Notes: generated by a model from the letters alone, not told the origin. 64,000 nucleotides of DNA from Planctomycetaceae bacterium (GCA_041398825.1 JAWKTX010000013.1:62001-126000), one strand, 5' to 3'; counted from the stretch's first letter, positions 38,834 through 48,923 are shown. Translations and numbers: made by a program.

Positions 38834-39853
38834 TCAAAAGCCACGTAATGCCTGAATGTCCCGAAAGTTTCGCAGGCTGTAATCGATGCCCGCGTAGTCC
38901 AGAGCGGAGCAAAGGACTCGCACGGCAACCCCCATACCGTCCGGTCCGCTGAATCCACCGAACTGGCCGCCACCTTTCAGGTGGGGTTCGGTTTCCAGGT
39001 AAAATCCGGGGATGCCGAGTTTCTCCAGCCGCTTCTGAATCGTCGGCAGTTGTTCTCGCAAATCACGGAAGATCATTTCATGTCCAGCATCGCCTTCGTT
39101 GGCGGGCACAAAATTCTTCAGCCGTTCTTCATCGACCACGCCGGTCCACATCAGCGAAGGATCGATCCGGTAGTCTTTGACATGCATCCATCCCAGCCAT
39201 GGAACCGTCACTTTGTACTCTTCATAAACCTGAACCGGGTTTTTGTTCTGAGCGGCTACGTTTCCGCCATCAAAAATAAGAACCATGTTGGGATGATCGA
39301 CGCGTTTTGCGAGTTCCGCCAGCAGAGGTCCGGTTTCACCCACCAGGTTCGGTTCAATCTCCAGACCGTAAACCAGTCCTTCGATGGCACAGGCTTCCGT
39401 GATTTTTCGGATCTGATCGGCGGCCGCGTCCAGATGATCTTCAGCTTTCGTGCCTCGAGGATGATAAAACGAAAAGCCGCGTATCAATTTCGTATTCAGA
39501 GCTTTGGCTGCACGAATGGTTTTGGCCACTTCGCCCTGCATGTATTCCTCGAACGGCACAAACTTATTGTGAGAGCCATCGTCGACATCGACAAGTTTTA
39601 CTTTTCCGACCCGTGCGCCGATGCTGGTGACGCTGATGCCGTATTCGCTGTGATACTGTTTGAGCCGTTCAAGTTTTTCAGGACTCAGATCAACGACATG
39701 CTCGATTTGCCCGTCGCCCATGACATCAATGAATCGTGGGCTGTAGTTTCGCAGGCCAATTGCTGCCAGAGCTGTCATTTGCTCCAGAGCTGTTCGGTAA
39801 TTGGCGGCTTCATCTGCAAATGCGCTGATGATGACAGATGGCTTACTGGCCAT
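38834..39853 (-). CDS. Sugar phosphate isomerase/epimerase (TIM barrel)
   Basis: 339 residues from ATG 39853. The protein has the AP-endonuclease-2-like TIM barrel of sugar isomerases: SVIISAFADEAANYRTAL at the start, GLEIEPNLVGETGPLLAEL, VLIFDGGNVAAQ and WMHVKDYRIDPSLMW. E, D, H and E residues at strand ends would bind a divalent metal. The N-terminal motif matches the xylose isomerase-like family used on sugars and inositols. It is divergent from a Gfo/Idh/MocA oxidoreductase with a 180-base gap, a common pairing for sugar or polyol catabolism. Substrate unknown. Confidence 0.85.
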   Translation of the reverse strand: MASKPSVIISAFADEAANYRTALEQMTALAAIGLRNYSPRFIDVMGDGQIEHVVDLSPEKLERLKQYHSEYGISVTSIGARVGKVKLVDVDDGSHNKFVPFEEYMQGEVAKTIRAAKALNTKLIRGFSFYHPRGTKAEDHLDAAADQIRKITEACAIEGLVYGLEIEPNLVGETGPLLAELAKRVDHPNMVLIFDGGNVAAQNKNPVQVYEEYKVTVPWLGWMHVKDYRIDPSLMWTGVVDEERLKNFVPANEGDAGHEMIFRDLREQLPTIQKRLEKLGIPGFYLETEPHLKGGGQFGGFSGPDGMGVAVRVLCSALDYAGIDYSLRNFRDIQALRGF

Positions 39854-40034
39854 GGGCTGTAATCTCTCCATCGGATTGTAAGATCGGGTTGTCAGGAATA
39901 CTTGTCGAGCCGTTTCGGCTGCAGCATTGTCACGATCCGGGCCAGCCGTTACAAGCAAACCCGCGCCGATCCCCCGAGTTCAGAAAACTGTCTCCAAAAC
40001 AACTGACGAATCGTTCGCTACGAAAGGGCAATCC

Positions 40035-41270
40035 ATGGAATCTCAACCAGAAATCCGCGCGGGAATGGTTGGTATGGGAATGATTTTTGACGAAACGTAC
40101 CGACCATTTTTCGAAACGGCCCATTCGCAGGGACTCTATGATCGAAGGTTCGGCGACGTGAATGTCACTTTGGCCGCCGTTGCAACAAAGACAGGCCGCC
40201 GAGCTGATGCGTACAAACGGACAGCGGGCGATCGCATTGCTGCGTTTCAGAATTTCAGCGGTGACGATGCCGTTCGGGAAATGCTGTCACAGGACCTGAC
40301 GTTCGCCTGCGTCGCCACTCCCGACAATCGTCATTTTGAAGCATCCAAAGCCATTCTTGAGGCGGGCGTCCATCTGCTGGTGGAAAAGCCTTCTGTACTG
40401 ACCCTGGAGGAACTGGATGAACTGGTGGCTATCGCTGAACGCAATCGCGTTCTGGCACGCGTGGTGTACCACAAACTGGCCGACCCGGACCACAAGAAAA
40501 TGCGTACACTGGTGCATGACAATATCCTGCAGCACGTAAACAACGGCTACTGTTCGCTGTTGGAACCCAAGCAGATTTCCGGAGCTCAATTCGGGGAATG
40601 GATTCAGGGACGCAACCCGGGGACTTATGTTGCGGTGCACTACATCAAGCTCATCGATTTCACGTTCGGGGGGCGACTGAAGACAGTGACATGTACCGGG
40701 CAGCGAGGTCTGGTCGGGCCCAAAGATGGTAACACGTGGGACAGTTGTCAGCTTCGCCTGATTTACGAATACGAGAGCGGGCGAGAAGCTGCGTTCGACA
40801 TTCATACCTCATGGGTGACTCCCGATAACTTTCCTGGCTACGTCGAGCAGGAGGTTCAGTTTCGATTTGATAACGGAGTCTGGAGCGGTCACTCCCGCAA
40901 ACGTGGCGTCGAACTGACCGTCGAAGACAAGACGCCGCTTTCGCTGAAGAACACGCCCAACAACCATTACAACTCAATCGCCCTGGAGCCCTGGAACGAA
41001 CGAACCCAACGAGGTTACGGGATCGAAATCATCGAACGATTTGCCCGAGAAGTCGCTTTCGTCGAATATGCCGGGCCCGCCTCCCAACGTGAGGATCGTC
41101 TCCAGCAAATGCGCTCGCTGCACTATTCTGATCTCAGCGCAGATCGACAGGTCGTGGCAGCAGTGCAGGCCATGGAAATGATTCTTGAAGAACAGGCCAA
41201 AGGTAACCCTGACTGCGTTGTGCGCTATAATGGCAGGAACCTCAGCCTGCTGCATCCGTCTGCAATGTAA
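40035..41270 (+). CDS. Gfo/Idh/MocA family oxidoreductase
   Basis: 411 residues from ATG 40035. The Rossmann domain has GMVGMGMIFDETY, ATPDNRHFEASKAI and the family signature HLLVEKPSVLTLEEL, where the EKP lysine contacts NAD(P). The C-terminal alpha/beta domain contains VAVHYIKLIDFTFGG. Such enzymes oxidise or reduce sugars and inositols. It is divergent from the isomerase gene at 38834-39853, which suggests one pathway and a shared control region. An in-frame 36-codon upstream extension lacks a good ribosome-binding site. Confidence 0.9.
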   Translation: MESQPEIRAGMVGMGMIFDETYRPFFETAHSQGLYDRRFGDVNVTLAAVATKTGRRADAYKRTAGDRIAAFQNFSGDDAVREMLSQDLTFACVATPDNRHFEASKAILEAGVHLLVEKPSVLTLEELDELVAIAERNRVLARVVYHKLADPDHKKMRTLVHDNILQHVNNGYCSLLEPKQISGAQFGEWIQGRNPGTYVAVHYIKLIDFTFGGRLKTVTCTGQRGLVGPKDGNTWDSCQLRLIYEYESGREAAFDIHTSWVTPDNFPGYVEQEVQFRFDNGVWSGHSRKRGVELTVEDKTPLSLKNTPNNHYNSIALEPWNERTQRGYGIEIIERFAREVAFVEYAGPASQREDRLQQMRSLHYSDLSADRQVVAAVQAMEMILEEQAKGNPDCVVRYNGRNLSLLHPSAM

Positions 41271-41660
41271 CCCGGGAGGGATTGCGACAGTTGCGATGAC
41301 TTGTTCGCTCTGGATCATGACGTCGGGCACGTCGTTGCAACGATTAGCCATTCGTTCGTTTTGTCGTTCGAGCAGCGATTCGTTGCACTGCAGTTGTTGG
41401 AAACGATTCGCTGCTTATGGCAGGATTCGGGCGTGCGTTCTCATTGGCTCTGGTTGGCGATCAGGGTCACATCGTTACGTCCGTTTGAACTCAGATTGCT
41501 CCTTCGAACCACCGAGCCGTCAGCGATTCGCTTGTGTTTGCAGGAAGGTGCCCATCCTCTGTCGATCACCGAACTCTTCCTTTTAGTCTGTCGCGAGAGC
41601 ACCGGATCGGGCCTGGGGGATTGATTCATCAGACGACCATGCCGCGAGATTCGGGATCGA
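41271..41660. other. Intergenic region, convergent genes
   Basis: About 390 bases between converging genes. A 107-codon plus-strand frame (41301-41624) is open but has no recognisable sequence or ribosome-binding site. No hairpin with a T tract is obvious. Confidence 0.35.
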
Positions 41661-43664
41661 CTACAGCGAATCCAGCTCGTACTGAAAGCCACCGGAGAGA
41701 ATGGGAAATCGACACCAGGTTTTTGGGTCCAGGTTCTTGTCGTCCACGTGGAATGAAGGAGCGTATCGTTCCCGTTTCCATTGGTTCCGTGACCAAAGCC
41801 GGAAAAAACGTTTGACCCATTCGACCAACTGCTGTTCCTGGTACGGGGAGTTTTCGCGAATCAGCGTTTGAAGAACTTCCGCAGGGCTCAGTTTGTCACG
41901 AATGGCAAGCCGTTCGATCTGATCCAGCAGAGGATAAGGCATCAGATCGCCTTCATCGGTTTGGGCGTATTCCTGAGGCCGCAGCTCTGCGGTGGGTTGT
42001 TGCATATTGACAAGACCCAATTCCGGAACCGCTGCGCAACCACCAGAGCCCGTGGATTGCATGACCTTCAGCCATTCGCGAAGAAACGCCTTGTCGATGC
42101 CGGCAATGGGGCTGAGTCCTCCTGAAGTATCTCCATCCATGGTGGCGTAACCAACGGCTGCTTCGGAGCGATTGCTGGTCGACAACAATAACGCATTGTT
42201 CAGGTTGGCCAGCATCCAGATACTGGGCGATCGCGTGCGTGCCTGAATGTTCTGAAGCGTGATGTCATCCTGTTGCCATGTCAGCGGACGTCCGATTGCC
42301 GCTTCGATTGCTGTTGTGTAATTCTGAACGATCTGGTCAACGCTGATTTCATAGTACGTCCCTCCAACTGCTCTGGTTATCCCTTCGGCAGCGGTGCGAG
42401 TAATGTCTCCGCTGTTTCGAGTGGACTGGTACATACCGGTCAGCAGGAGTTGCATGGCGACTTTGATGAAGTCGTCCGGGGAGCTCGCTGTGTCGGCGAC
42501 CTTTGCAAAGGATTTGATGTAGTTCAGCCTGCCGATGAAACCATCAACGCCAAGATCCTGAAGTCCACGTTCGACCATGCAACGAATCAGGCAGGCGACA
42601 GCAGAAGAATCTGCTCCCCCGCTCATGGAAACAATAAAGCCACTGGAACGACTTTTGCGCATGTAGTCGAACAGGGCCAGGGCAATTGCCTTTGTGAATT
42701 CGTCGAATCGACTCTGTGGTTCGACGGCCCTGCCGGGGGGGGCTTCACTGGGTTTCAGAAGTGGAGCGGAGGGGCTGTTCAGTGTCCCTGGAACTCTGGC
42801 GATGCGATCGTGAACTTCGTCCTGCACATCGGTCGGCATGGAATGGATTGCGGCTCGGCGGCTTCGCGTGAGTTCGACATCGACATCGGCGACGGTCACA
42901 TGAACCTCGTGGAACCCAAAGCGGGGCCCGGCTGCAATCAGATCACCACTGGATGCGATCAGGGCACCGCCATCGTAAACAGCGCGACCTGCTTCGTTGC
43001 CGACCATATTCGCATAGACGTAGCTCACACCAAAGGATCGGGATCCCTCAAGAACAAATCGCTTTCGGATCTCGTGTTTACCGAATGCAAAGTGACTGGC
43101 GCTGGGATTCAGAATGATATCCACACCACATTCTGCCATTCGATTGCCGGGACGCCCGGCGACCCATGCATCTTCACAGATTTCAAAACCCATGCGGATG
43201 CCATCGCATTCGAACAGCAGATCACCGATCGGCCAGGATTCCCCTTCGCAGTGATACTCGGTGACCACTTCTGCCGGCCAGACCCGAAACCATCGTGGTT
43301 CGTAGTGCAGTCCATCGCCTGCGAGGTGTTGCTTTGCGACAAAGCCAACAATTCTGCCGTCGGCCGCGACGCAGACCGCGTTGTACACTCCATTGGTGAC
43401 GTAAAGCGGCAAGCCAATTGAAACGACCATTCCCCGGGTTTCGGGGACAATCTTCTGCAGCATTTGCCAGGAAGTCTGCCAGACGCTGGGCGACAGGAAC
43501 ATATCTTCGCAGCCGTAGCCGGTGATACACATCTCCGGGAGGCAAAGGATTCCGGCATCCTGCTGTCGCGCGAGTTGAATCGCTTCAATGATGCGCTGGG
43601 TGTTTCCGACCCAGTCCATTGGTGTTTGATTGAGGATGGCAGCGCCGAGTCGGATGCGTTTCAT
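41661..43664 (-). CDS. nadE: Glutamine-dependent NAD+ synthetase
   Basis: 667 residues from ATG 43664. The enzyme makes NAD+ from nicotinate adenine dinucleotide, ATP and glutamine, in the cytoplasm. An N-terminal nitrilase-type glutaminase carries the triad E44 (LCLPEMCITGYG), K111 (FVAKQHLAGDG) and C163 (GFEICEDAW). The synthetase domain has the pyrophosphate loop SMSGGADSSAV and the NAD-binding block ILLSTSNRSEAAVGYATMDG (here ALLLSTSNRS). The length and order fit the bacterial two-domain form of about 650-680 residues. It stands alone, facing a convergent intergenic gap. Confidence 0.95.
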   Translation of the reverse strand: MKRIRLGAAILNQTPMDWVGNTQRIIEAIQLARQQDAGILCLPEMCITGYGCEDMFLSPSVWQTSWQMLQKIVPETRGMVVSIGLPLYVTNGVYNAVCVAADGRIVGFVAKQHLAGDGLHYEPRWFRVWPAEVVTEYHCEGESWPIGDLLFECDGIRMGFEICEDAWVAGRPGNRMAECGVDIILNPSASHFAFGKHEIRKRFVLEGSRSFGVSYVYANMVGNEAGRAVYDGGALIASSGDLIAAGPRFGFHEVHVTVADVDVELTRSRRAAIHSMPTDVQDEVHDRIARVPGTLNSPSAPLLKPSEAPPGRAVEPQSRFDEFTKAIALALFDYMRKSRSSGFIVSMSGGADSSAVACLIRCMVERGLQDLGVDGFIGRLNYIKSFAKVADTASSPDDFIKVAMQLLLTGMYQSTRNSGDITRTAAEGITRAVGGTYYEISVDQIVQNYTTAIEAAIGRPLTWQQDDITLQNIQARTRSPSIWMLANLNNALLLSTSNRSEAAVGYATMDGDTSGGLSPIAGIDKAFLREWLKVMQSTGSGGCAAVPELGLVNMQQPTAELRPQEYAQTDEGDLMPYPLLDQIERLAIRDKLSPAEVLQTLIRENSPYQEQQLVEWVKRFFRLWSRNQWKRERYAPSFHVDDKNLDPKTWCRFPILSGGFQYELDSL

Positions 43665-43839
43665 ACGATTGGGTGAACCTCACGAAGTGGTCGGATCAAG
43701 TCAGCGTGGCGCGCGAGCCGGACGCATTTCCGGAGATCCTGCCGGATCCGGAATCTTGCCGGGTATTGTATCGACACAATATCATGAAGGACAAAGCCTG
43801 GCGGCGAGGAGTTCACTTTCGTCGCCAAACTCGCGGGCT

Positions 43840-44490
43840 CTAATCCCAGCCTCCACCCTGCTCTTCTTCAAGCTGATTGGCTTCGAACAGTTCATTCTGG
43901 ACGGGAATCAGGCAGCCAAGAATTGATCGAAGCACTTCCGCCGGGGAACCATTGGCATCGACTTCGTGAATGACCCCGGGACTATATTGTTCCAGGACCG
44001 GAGCGGTGACGCGGTGGTAAACTTCAAAGCGATGTCGAATGACGTCTTCGTTGGCATCGTCGGTGCGGTTCTCGCGAATGGCCCGTCGACGAATTCGATG
44101 AACCATGTCCTCCTCGTCCGAACACTTCAGGTAAATGATGCGATGGATTTCGAGATACTCTTCCACCATCCGCACCTGCTCTACATTGCGTGGCATTCCG
44201 TCAAGAATCAGCAGGTCTTCACGCGGCTTAAAGCGAGACAGCGCGACGTAGGCTTCGACCGCCTTTCGCCAGATCTTGATTGTCAGGGCATCCGGAACCA
44301 GTTCACCACGCGAAATATGGCGGTAAACCTCACGACCATTCTGTGAGCCGATATCGATCGACCGGAAAACGTCACCAACCGAGAGATGAAAGAATCCGGG
44401 AATATTGGCGAGGATCCCGCCCTGTGTTCCCTTGCCCACGCCTGGAGGACCAAACAACGGCACACATCGATATCGTTTAGAGCCACTCAT
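43840..44490 (-). CDS. adk: Adenylate kinase-like nucleoside monophosphate kinase
   Basis: 216 residues from ATG 44490 (AGGA eight bases upstream). P-loop FGPPGVGKGTQ, the AMP-binding HLSVGDVFRS, ILDGMPRNVEQV and the closing ENRTDDANEDVIRHRFEVY all match adenylate kinase. The LID is short and lacks zinc cysteines, as in the Gram-negative short-LID type. A polar C-terminal tail (EEEQGGGWD) is unusual. DGMPR replaces the usual DGFPR, so substrate preference might differ; cytidylate/adenylate exchange cannot be excluded. It lies 200 bases from upp, another nucleotide-metabolism gene on the same strand. Confidence 0.88.
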   Translation of the reverse strand: MSGSKRYRCVPLFGPPGVGKGTQGGILANIPGFFHLSVGDVFRSIDIGSQNGREVYRHISRGELVPDALTIKIWRKAVEAYVALSRFKPREDLLILDGMPRNVEQVRMVEEYLEIHRIIYLKCSDEEDMVHRIRRRAIRENRTDDANEDVIRHRFEVYHRVTAPVLEQYSPGVIHEVDANGSPAEVLRSILGCLIPVQNELFEANQLEEEQGGGWD

Positions 44491-44696
44491 TCCTACATTC
44501 CTGCCTGAGGAAACGCGAGTTACGATGAGCATCGAAAAACTACTCGGCCAGATTACCTTTCGGTATCTCTGCAGTTTCGCCAATCCACCTCGTTTTCCGG
44601 TCGCCGAGAGTATGACCTCCTGCAAATCGGCTGGATATGGCCCCGTGATGTTGCGTGTGGCAGTTTTTCAGGAAAAGGACAGTCTCGCCGGAATTT

Positions 44697-45341
44697 CTAG
44701 ACAGGCAACGTATTGAAAATGCGATCTCCCGCATCACCCAATCCGGGGCAAATGTACTTTTTCTCGTTCAGTTGGCGATCAATCGCACACGTCAGGATGC
44801 CTACATCAGGATGATCAACCTGAATGCGGGCAATTCCTTCCGGCGCGGCGATAATCGAAACCACCTGAATTCTCGGGACACCCCAGCGTTTCAATGCGTC
44901 GGCGGCCATACAAATGGAACCGCCCGTAGCCAGCATCGGATCGGCGATTATTGCCAGTTGAGGAGGATGGGAGTCGGGCAGCTTATCGTAGTAATGAACG
45001 GGCATCGCCGTCTCTTCATCCCGATATACGCCCAAATGCCACACTTCAAGGTCCGGAAGCAGGCTCACGAGAGGATCGACCATCCCCAGACCGGCGCGGA
45101 GGACGGGGACGACTGCGACGCGATGGCTCAACTGATGACAGGTTGTTTCTTCAATCGGTGTCTGCACAGTCACCGGTTCAACGGGTAGATTTCGAGTGAC
45201 TTCGACGGCAAGAATTGCGGAAAGGGCACGAAGATGAATCCGAAAGGCTGACGGTGCTGTCAGCGAATTTCGCAGGATACTGAGATGATGCCTGACCATC
45301 GCATGATCAAGAGCAACGACTGTTCCATCTGCCGAGTCCAT
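44697..45341 (-). CDS. upp: Uracil phosphoribosyltransferase
   Basis: 214 residues from ATG 45341, with a G-rich GGGGGC upstream. Upp makes UMP from uracil and PRPP in pyrimidine salvage. The PRPP loop is DPMLATGGSICMA and the uracil-binding end is YICPGLGDAGDRIFNT. RAGLGMVDPLVSLLP and GVYRDEET are also family blocks. The frame is open further upstream through three 16-bp tandem copies, which would otherwise encode repeats of HQNGG-type residues and are unlikely to be translated. Confidence 0.93.
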   Translation of the reverse strand: MDSADGTVVALDHAMVRHHLSILRNSLTAPSAFRIHLRALSAILAVEVTRNLPVEPVTVQTPIEETTCHQLSHRVAVVPVLRAGLGMVDPLVSLLPDLEVWHLGVYRDEETAMPVHYYDKLPDSHPPQLAIIADPMLATGGSICMAADALKRWGVPRIQVVSIIAAPEGIARIQVDHPDVGILTCAIDRQLNEKKYICPGLGDAGDRIFNTLPV

Positions 45342-45350
45342 AGAGCCCCC

Positions 45351-45398
45351 GTTCTGATGCATTCCCGTTCTGATGCATTCCCGTTCTGATGCATTCCC
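45351..45398. repeat. Triple 16-bp tandem repeat upstream of upp
   Basis: Three perfect copies of GTTCTGATGCATTCCC lie back to back, then a degenerate fourth. The array starts nine bases before the upp start codon, so it may affect the 5' leader of the mRNA. Copy number could vary between strains. Confidence 0.85.
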
Positions 45399-45504
45399 TG
45401 CCTGATGCCGCTCGTCAGAGTTCACAAAACTGCTCCGCAGCAGTCCGATGAACTCCCGAGCATCCGATCGTAGATTGCCTCAGGGACAGTGAATCTGAAC
45501 TGAA

Positions 45505-46308
45505 TCATGCCGCGCGGCGTTCAAAACACAACTGACCATGATGTGGGTTCACGATAGTGTGTTCTGTCATCTGCAGGCCAGCCGCGGACAGCTTCTTCGA
45601 TAACTGGTCTACCTGTCCGTTGTGGTACTCCATTCGGACAGCCTGTACGGGTTGCAGGTTGAGGTCGTCGGTCTCCAGCAGAATGGGATATTCGGAACCT
45701 TCGCAGTCCATTTTCAGGACACTGATGTTTCTTAATTCGAAGCGATCGACGATTTCGTTCAGTGTCGTGGTTCGGACTTCTTCTGTTTCACCATCGAAGT
45801 CGCCTGTCGGGATAGAAGTGTTTGCGTTTGCCGCGACGGGAAACTTTACGATTCCGCCAGCGTCGTTAGTAACCGCTTCTTTGACCAGGGTGATCACGTC
45901 CTGAAGTCCGTTGGCTTCGATGTTTCTGCGAAGCAGTTCACTCGTTGCCAGGCCAGGTTCACAGGCGATGACCCGTGCGGCTCCCTGACGGGCTGCATAC
46001 AGGGAGAAGACTCCGATATTTGCGCCAATGTCGACCACGTCTGTTCCTGCCGGGACGAATCCATAGTCCCGCCGCATGAACACGAGGAAGATCGTGACTA
46101 TGTCTTCTGCTTCGCCTGGCAGGTGAATGGTCAGACCGTCCCGGAATCGTACACACCGGCTGGCCGGTGATGTCTTTGTCAGATAGTTCCACAAGAAACC
46201 AACAGGATTCTCAACCAGGCCAAACGCACGAACAGAGGCGGCCAGCAAAGCGGGAGACTGCATGAATGCGCGAAGCAAAGCGGCGGGCGGACGTCCAAGG
46301 ATTTTCAT
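45505..46308 (-). CDS. FkbM family methyltransferase
   Basis: 267 residues. The SAM-binding motif is VVDIGANIGVFSLYAAR, followed by the acidic end of strand 2 (ACEPG) and VLKMDCEGSEYPIL, the FkbM signature. Such enzymes O-methylate sugars or polyketides. It belongs to a local group with two further methyltransferases and an acyltransferase, suggesting modification of a surface glycan or secondary metabolite; the substrate cannot be read from sequence. Confidence 0.88.
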   Translation of the reverse strand: MKILGRPPAALLRAFMQSPALLAASVRAFGLVENPVGFLWNYLTKTSPASRCVRFRDGLTIHLPGEAEDIVTIFLVFMRRDYGFVPAGTDVVDIGANIGVFSLYAARQGAARVIACEPGLATSELLRRNIEANGLQDVITLVKEAVTNDAGGIVKFPVAANANTSIPTGDFDGETEEVRTTTLNEIVDRFELRNISVLKMDCEGSEYPILLETDDLNLQPVQAVRMEYHNGQVDQLSKKLSAAGLQMTEHTIVNPHHGQLCFERRAA

Positions 46309-46487
46309 GTCGACATCTCTGTCTGAGGAAATTGAATGAGTGATTGATGAAAGTCAGCATAAGATTCCAGTGTCGGCAGATCGCTGATACGGATCGCGGT
46401 GTCAACCCGTTCTGGAGACCTCCGAAGAATCTATCGCTGACGCTTCGGCTTTACTTTGAATGACGTGTTTTCAGTAGCCTTCCGGAG

Positions 46488-47411
46488 TCATGCAGGACGT
46501 TCGGCGAGGATGACGGCACCGGGGGCCACAAAAATTCCCAACGTTTGCCAGAGGGCGGTGCCGATCGCAAACGAAGCTTTGACCGAAAGACTCGTATCAT
46601 CCGAGTGCACGGCACCTTTGGGAGATGCAGAAATGACGTGGAACCCGGATTTCTCCAGAACACGGACAAAGCTGGCGGCCGGCATCGAAAATCGATGATC
46701 GTTCACCGCACGACGCAGCAGCTTCTGCCCTTGCGCCGGGGAAACATGCTGCAGCATCGACCCGATTCGGGCCATCCAGGATTTGTCCACAATTCTCATG
46801 ATCATCAGTCCGCCGGGTTTCAGGCGGTTATAGATTTCGGACAATTCTTCGGGCTGGCTGGGCCAGTACATGTTTGCATCCAGCACAGAGATCACATCGA
46901 ACGGGTCCGTCCGCAGATCGAATTCCCTGACCTTGCTGCAGCATTGAGCAGAAAGCCCCTGCTTATGAACCGATGCAATGGCAGCAGGAACGATATCGAA
47001 GCCGCAGACATCAAAACCGGCCTCCTGCGCGGCCTGCATGAAACCTCCGTAAGAGCAGCCGACATCCAGCAGAGACTTGCCTTCAGGGCTGATATACTTC
47101 GACAACTGATGAACGATGGAGCGATACATCCGCTGCTTGATGTCGTTCAGCTGTTCGCCATTGGTTGTATCGCCCCAGGCCATTGTCTGTGTGTGGGCTA
47201 CTTCTACGTCCAGATCGTAGGGTTTGTTCATGTAGTACGAATGACAATCGGGGCATTTCAGCCATTCAGTTTCACCGCGTGAATTCACAAACTTCCAGGA
47301 GGGTCGAATGTCCTGCGGATGAAAACCGCAGGCTGGACAGTGCACGATCTGCGGCTTGGCATTCGTTTCATTCGCTGCGTTGGTAAGAGTTGTGCGAGCT
47401 ACCGCTGACAT
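46488..47411 (-). CDS. Zinc-ribbon class I SAM methyltransferase
   Basis: 307 residues. ATG 47411 has AAAGGAG nine bases upstream. An N-terminal zinc ribbon (CPACGFHPQD, then LKCPDCHSYYM) precedes the methyltransferase fold: SLLDVGCSYGGFMQAAQEAG, DVISVLDANMYWP and LKPGGLMIMRIVD. Such ribbon-plus-methyltransferase proteins are common in glycan-modification clusters. It shares this layout with the divergent gene at 47958. Confidence 0.85.
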   Translation of the reverse strand: MSAVARTTLTNAANETNAKPQIVHCPACGFHPQDIRPSWKFVNSRGETEWLKCPDCHSYYMNKPYDLDVEVAHTQTMAWGDTTNGEQLNDIKQRMYRSIVHQLSKYISPEGKSLLDVGCSYGGFMQAAQEAGFDVCGFDIVPAAIASVHKQGLSAQCCSKVREFDLRTDPFDVISVLDANMYWPSQPEELSEIYNRLKPGGLMIMRIVDKSWMARIGSMLQHVSPAQGQKLLRRAVNDHRFSMPAASFVRVLEKSGFHVISASPKGAVHSDDTSLSVKASFAIGTALWQTLGIFVAPGAVILAERPA

Positions 47412-47957
47412 CGATCAGAAACTCCTTTTTCTGACAAGTGCTGCGCTCTTCGAACTCCGAGCGGTTGCTGAACGTTCTGTTCAGATGACCATTCCTCAGA
47501 GACCTGCATTCGTTTGATTGCGCTTGAATCGGAAGTGATAACACAATTCAGACGTTCAGGTAAAGATGACATCAGCGAACGGCAGGATTCGCCAATTTTG
47601 CGGGATTCTGCAGACCCGGGAAATGCCGTTCAACTTCGGTCAAAGTATGAATCTGCCGTTCCGGCACCGAAGGAAAAAAAACTTTGGACCGTAACGAATG
47701 GGCGAAACGGCTTCGGTTCTGGCCACACGGGTGGCTGCAAACCTCGAAAAACACGACCTATTACCATCTCAGCACAACAGATCCTGCTTCGTTTTCGCCT
47801 GAATTTCGCGGATTGCGTCGGCTTTTGGGATTTCCATAAACTTCAACTGGTGAACACATGCCACAAGTCGAGTCGGGATTGCCAAGTCCGGTTTTCAATT
47901 GGCTTGCTATCGTGTGGATACTCGTCATGTCAAACGGGCTCCGACTGGTTGCTGAAA
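47412..47957. other. Divergent intergenic region between methyltransferase genes
   Basis: About 545 bases that should carry both promoters. The frame of the plus-strand gene is open upstream to 47514, but the predicted residues are unlike the enzyme and no ribosome-binding site supports that start. I see no other signal. Confidence 0.4.
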
Positions 47958-48923
47958 ATGACAATTGATAACACCCAGACAAACTTGAGAATCTACAACG
48001 GACACAGCGAAGCCGTGACTCTTCATTGTCCAGTTTGCGGACCCGAGGACCGAAAGGTCGCGGGATACAGTAATGACCTTCAGATCGTTTCCTGCTGTGG
48101 GTGCGGTCTGATGTATGTTGGGGAATCGCCCCCGATTGACGAGACAGAAGACTTCTTTCGCGAAGAGCATGTGCCGGACGAAGAGCTTGCAGAGACGGCG
48201 TATGTGTACAAGCGGCAGCACAGTTTGAAACGGGAAGCACAACTTATTCGAGGGCTGTTGCCTGACGGCGGTCGACTCCTGGACGTTGGCACCGCATCAG
48301 GACTGTTTCTGGCTCAGTTTGCAGACGACAGGGACTGGTGCGTCGAAGGTGTCGAACCTTCACGCGTTTCTGCCATGTATGCCCGCCGAAATTTCAACCT
48401 GAAGGTTCACGAAGGCTATCTCCGTGATCTGCAGTTCAGTCGCGATCACTTTGATGTCGTTTGCTCTCTTGACGCGTTCCTGTGTCATCGAGAGCCGGTT
48501 GAGGATATGGAAGAGTTCTATCGAATCCTGGCACCGGGCGGTTATCTGGCCATTGAGATTCCCGGGCATCACTATCGGCTGATGAACAGTCTCCTGACCC
48601 GATTCCGCCGTCGGGGACGCAATACGCTGCGTCTGAATGCCGGTGTCAATTTCTACTACTACACTCGAGAAACACTGACAAAGCTGGCCGCCAACGCAGG
48701 TTTTGAATTCGTGGAGTCGCACCCGGAGGCGATGCCGCGGACGCCAAATAGTCTTGTGCGAGTTTTGCGAAACAGTTATGACGCATCTGCGTCGTTGCTG
48801 TACCGTATGACTGGCGGAAGAGTGCATATCGCGGCCAAGGAATTCTGCATCTTTCAGAAACCAGCCACCATCACACTGTCCTCCAGCATTCGCAGCAATA
48901 CTGCGAAAAGGAAAGTGGCGTGA
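47958..48923 (+). CDS. Zinc-ribbon class I SAM methyltransferase
   Basis: 321 residues from ATG 47958. Cysteine pairs LHCPVCGPED and VSCCGCGLMY form the N-terminal ribbon. The methyltransferase fold has GGRLLDVGTASGLFLAQFA, FDVVCSLDAFLCH and LAPGGYLAIEIPG. It is a paralogue in layout of the divergent gene at 46488-47411, so the two may act on the same product. The next gene starts 40 bases downstream. Confidence 0.87.
   Translation: MTIDNTQTNLRIYNGHSEAVTLHCPVCGPEDRKVAGYSNDLQIVSCCGCGLMYVGESPPIDETEDFFREEHVPDEELAETAYVYKRQHSLKREAQLIRGLLPDGGRLLDVGTASGLFLAQFADDRDWCVEGVEPSRVSAMYARRNFNLKVHEGYLRDLQFSRDHFDVVCSLDAFLCHREPVEDMEEFYRILAPGGYLAIEIPGHHYRLMNSLLTRFRRRGRNTLRLNAGVNFYYYTRETLTKLAANAGFEFVESHPEAMPRTPNSLVRVLRNSYDASASLLYRMTGGRVHIAAKEFCIFQKPATITLSSSIRSNTAKRKVA

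Noticed and set aside
38981..39862. 293-codon plus-strand frame
   Set aside because: Antisense to the sugar isomerase, whose motifs are unmistakable.
41301..41624. Plus-strand 107-codon frame between converging genes
   Set aside because: No ribosome-binding site and no motif; kept only as an unproven possibility.
45351..45398. CRISPR-like tandem repeats
   Set aside because: Units are adjacent with no spacers, only 16 bp long, and there are no cas genes.
47514..47957. In-frame upstream extension of the methyltransferase gene at 47958
   Set aside because: The residues before the zinc ribbon are unlike the family and lack a good start.
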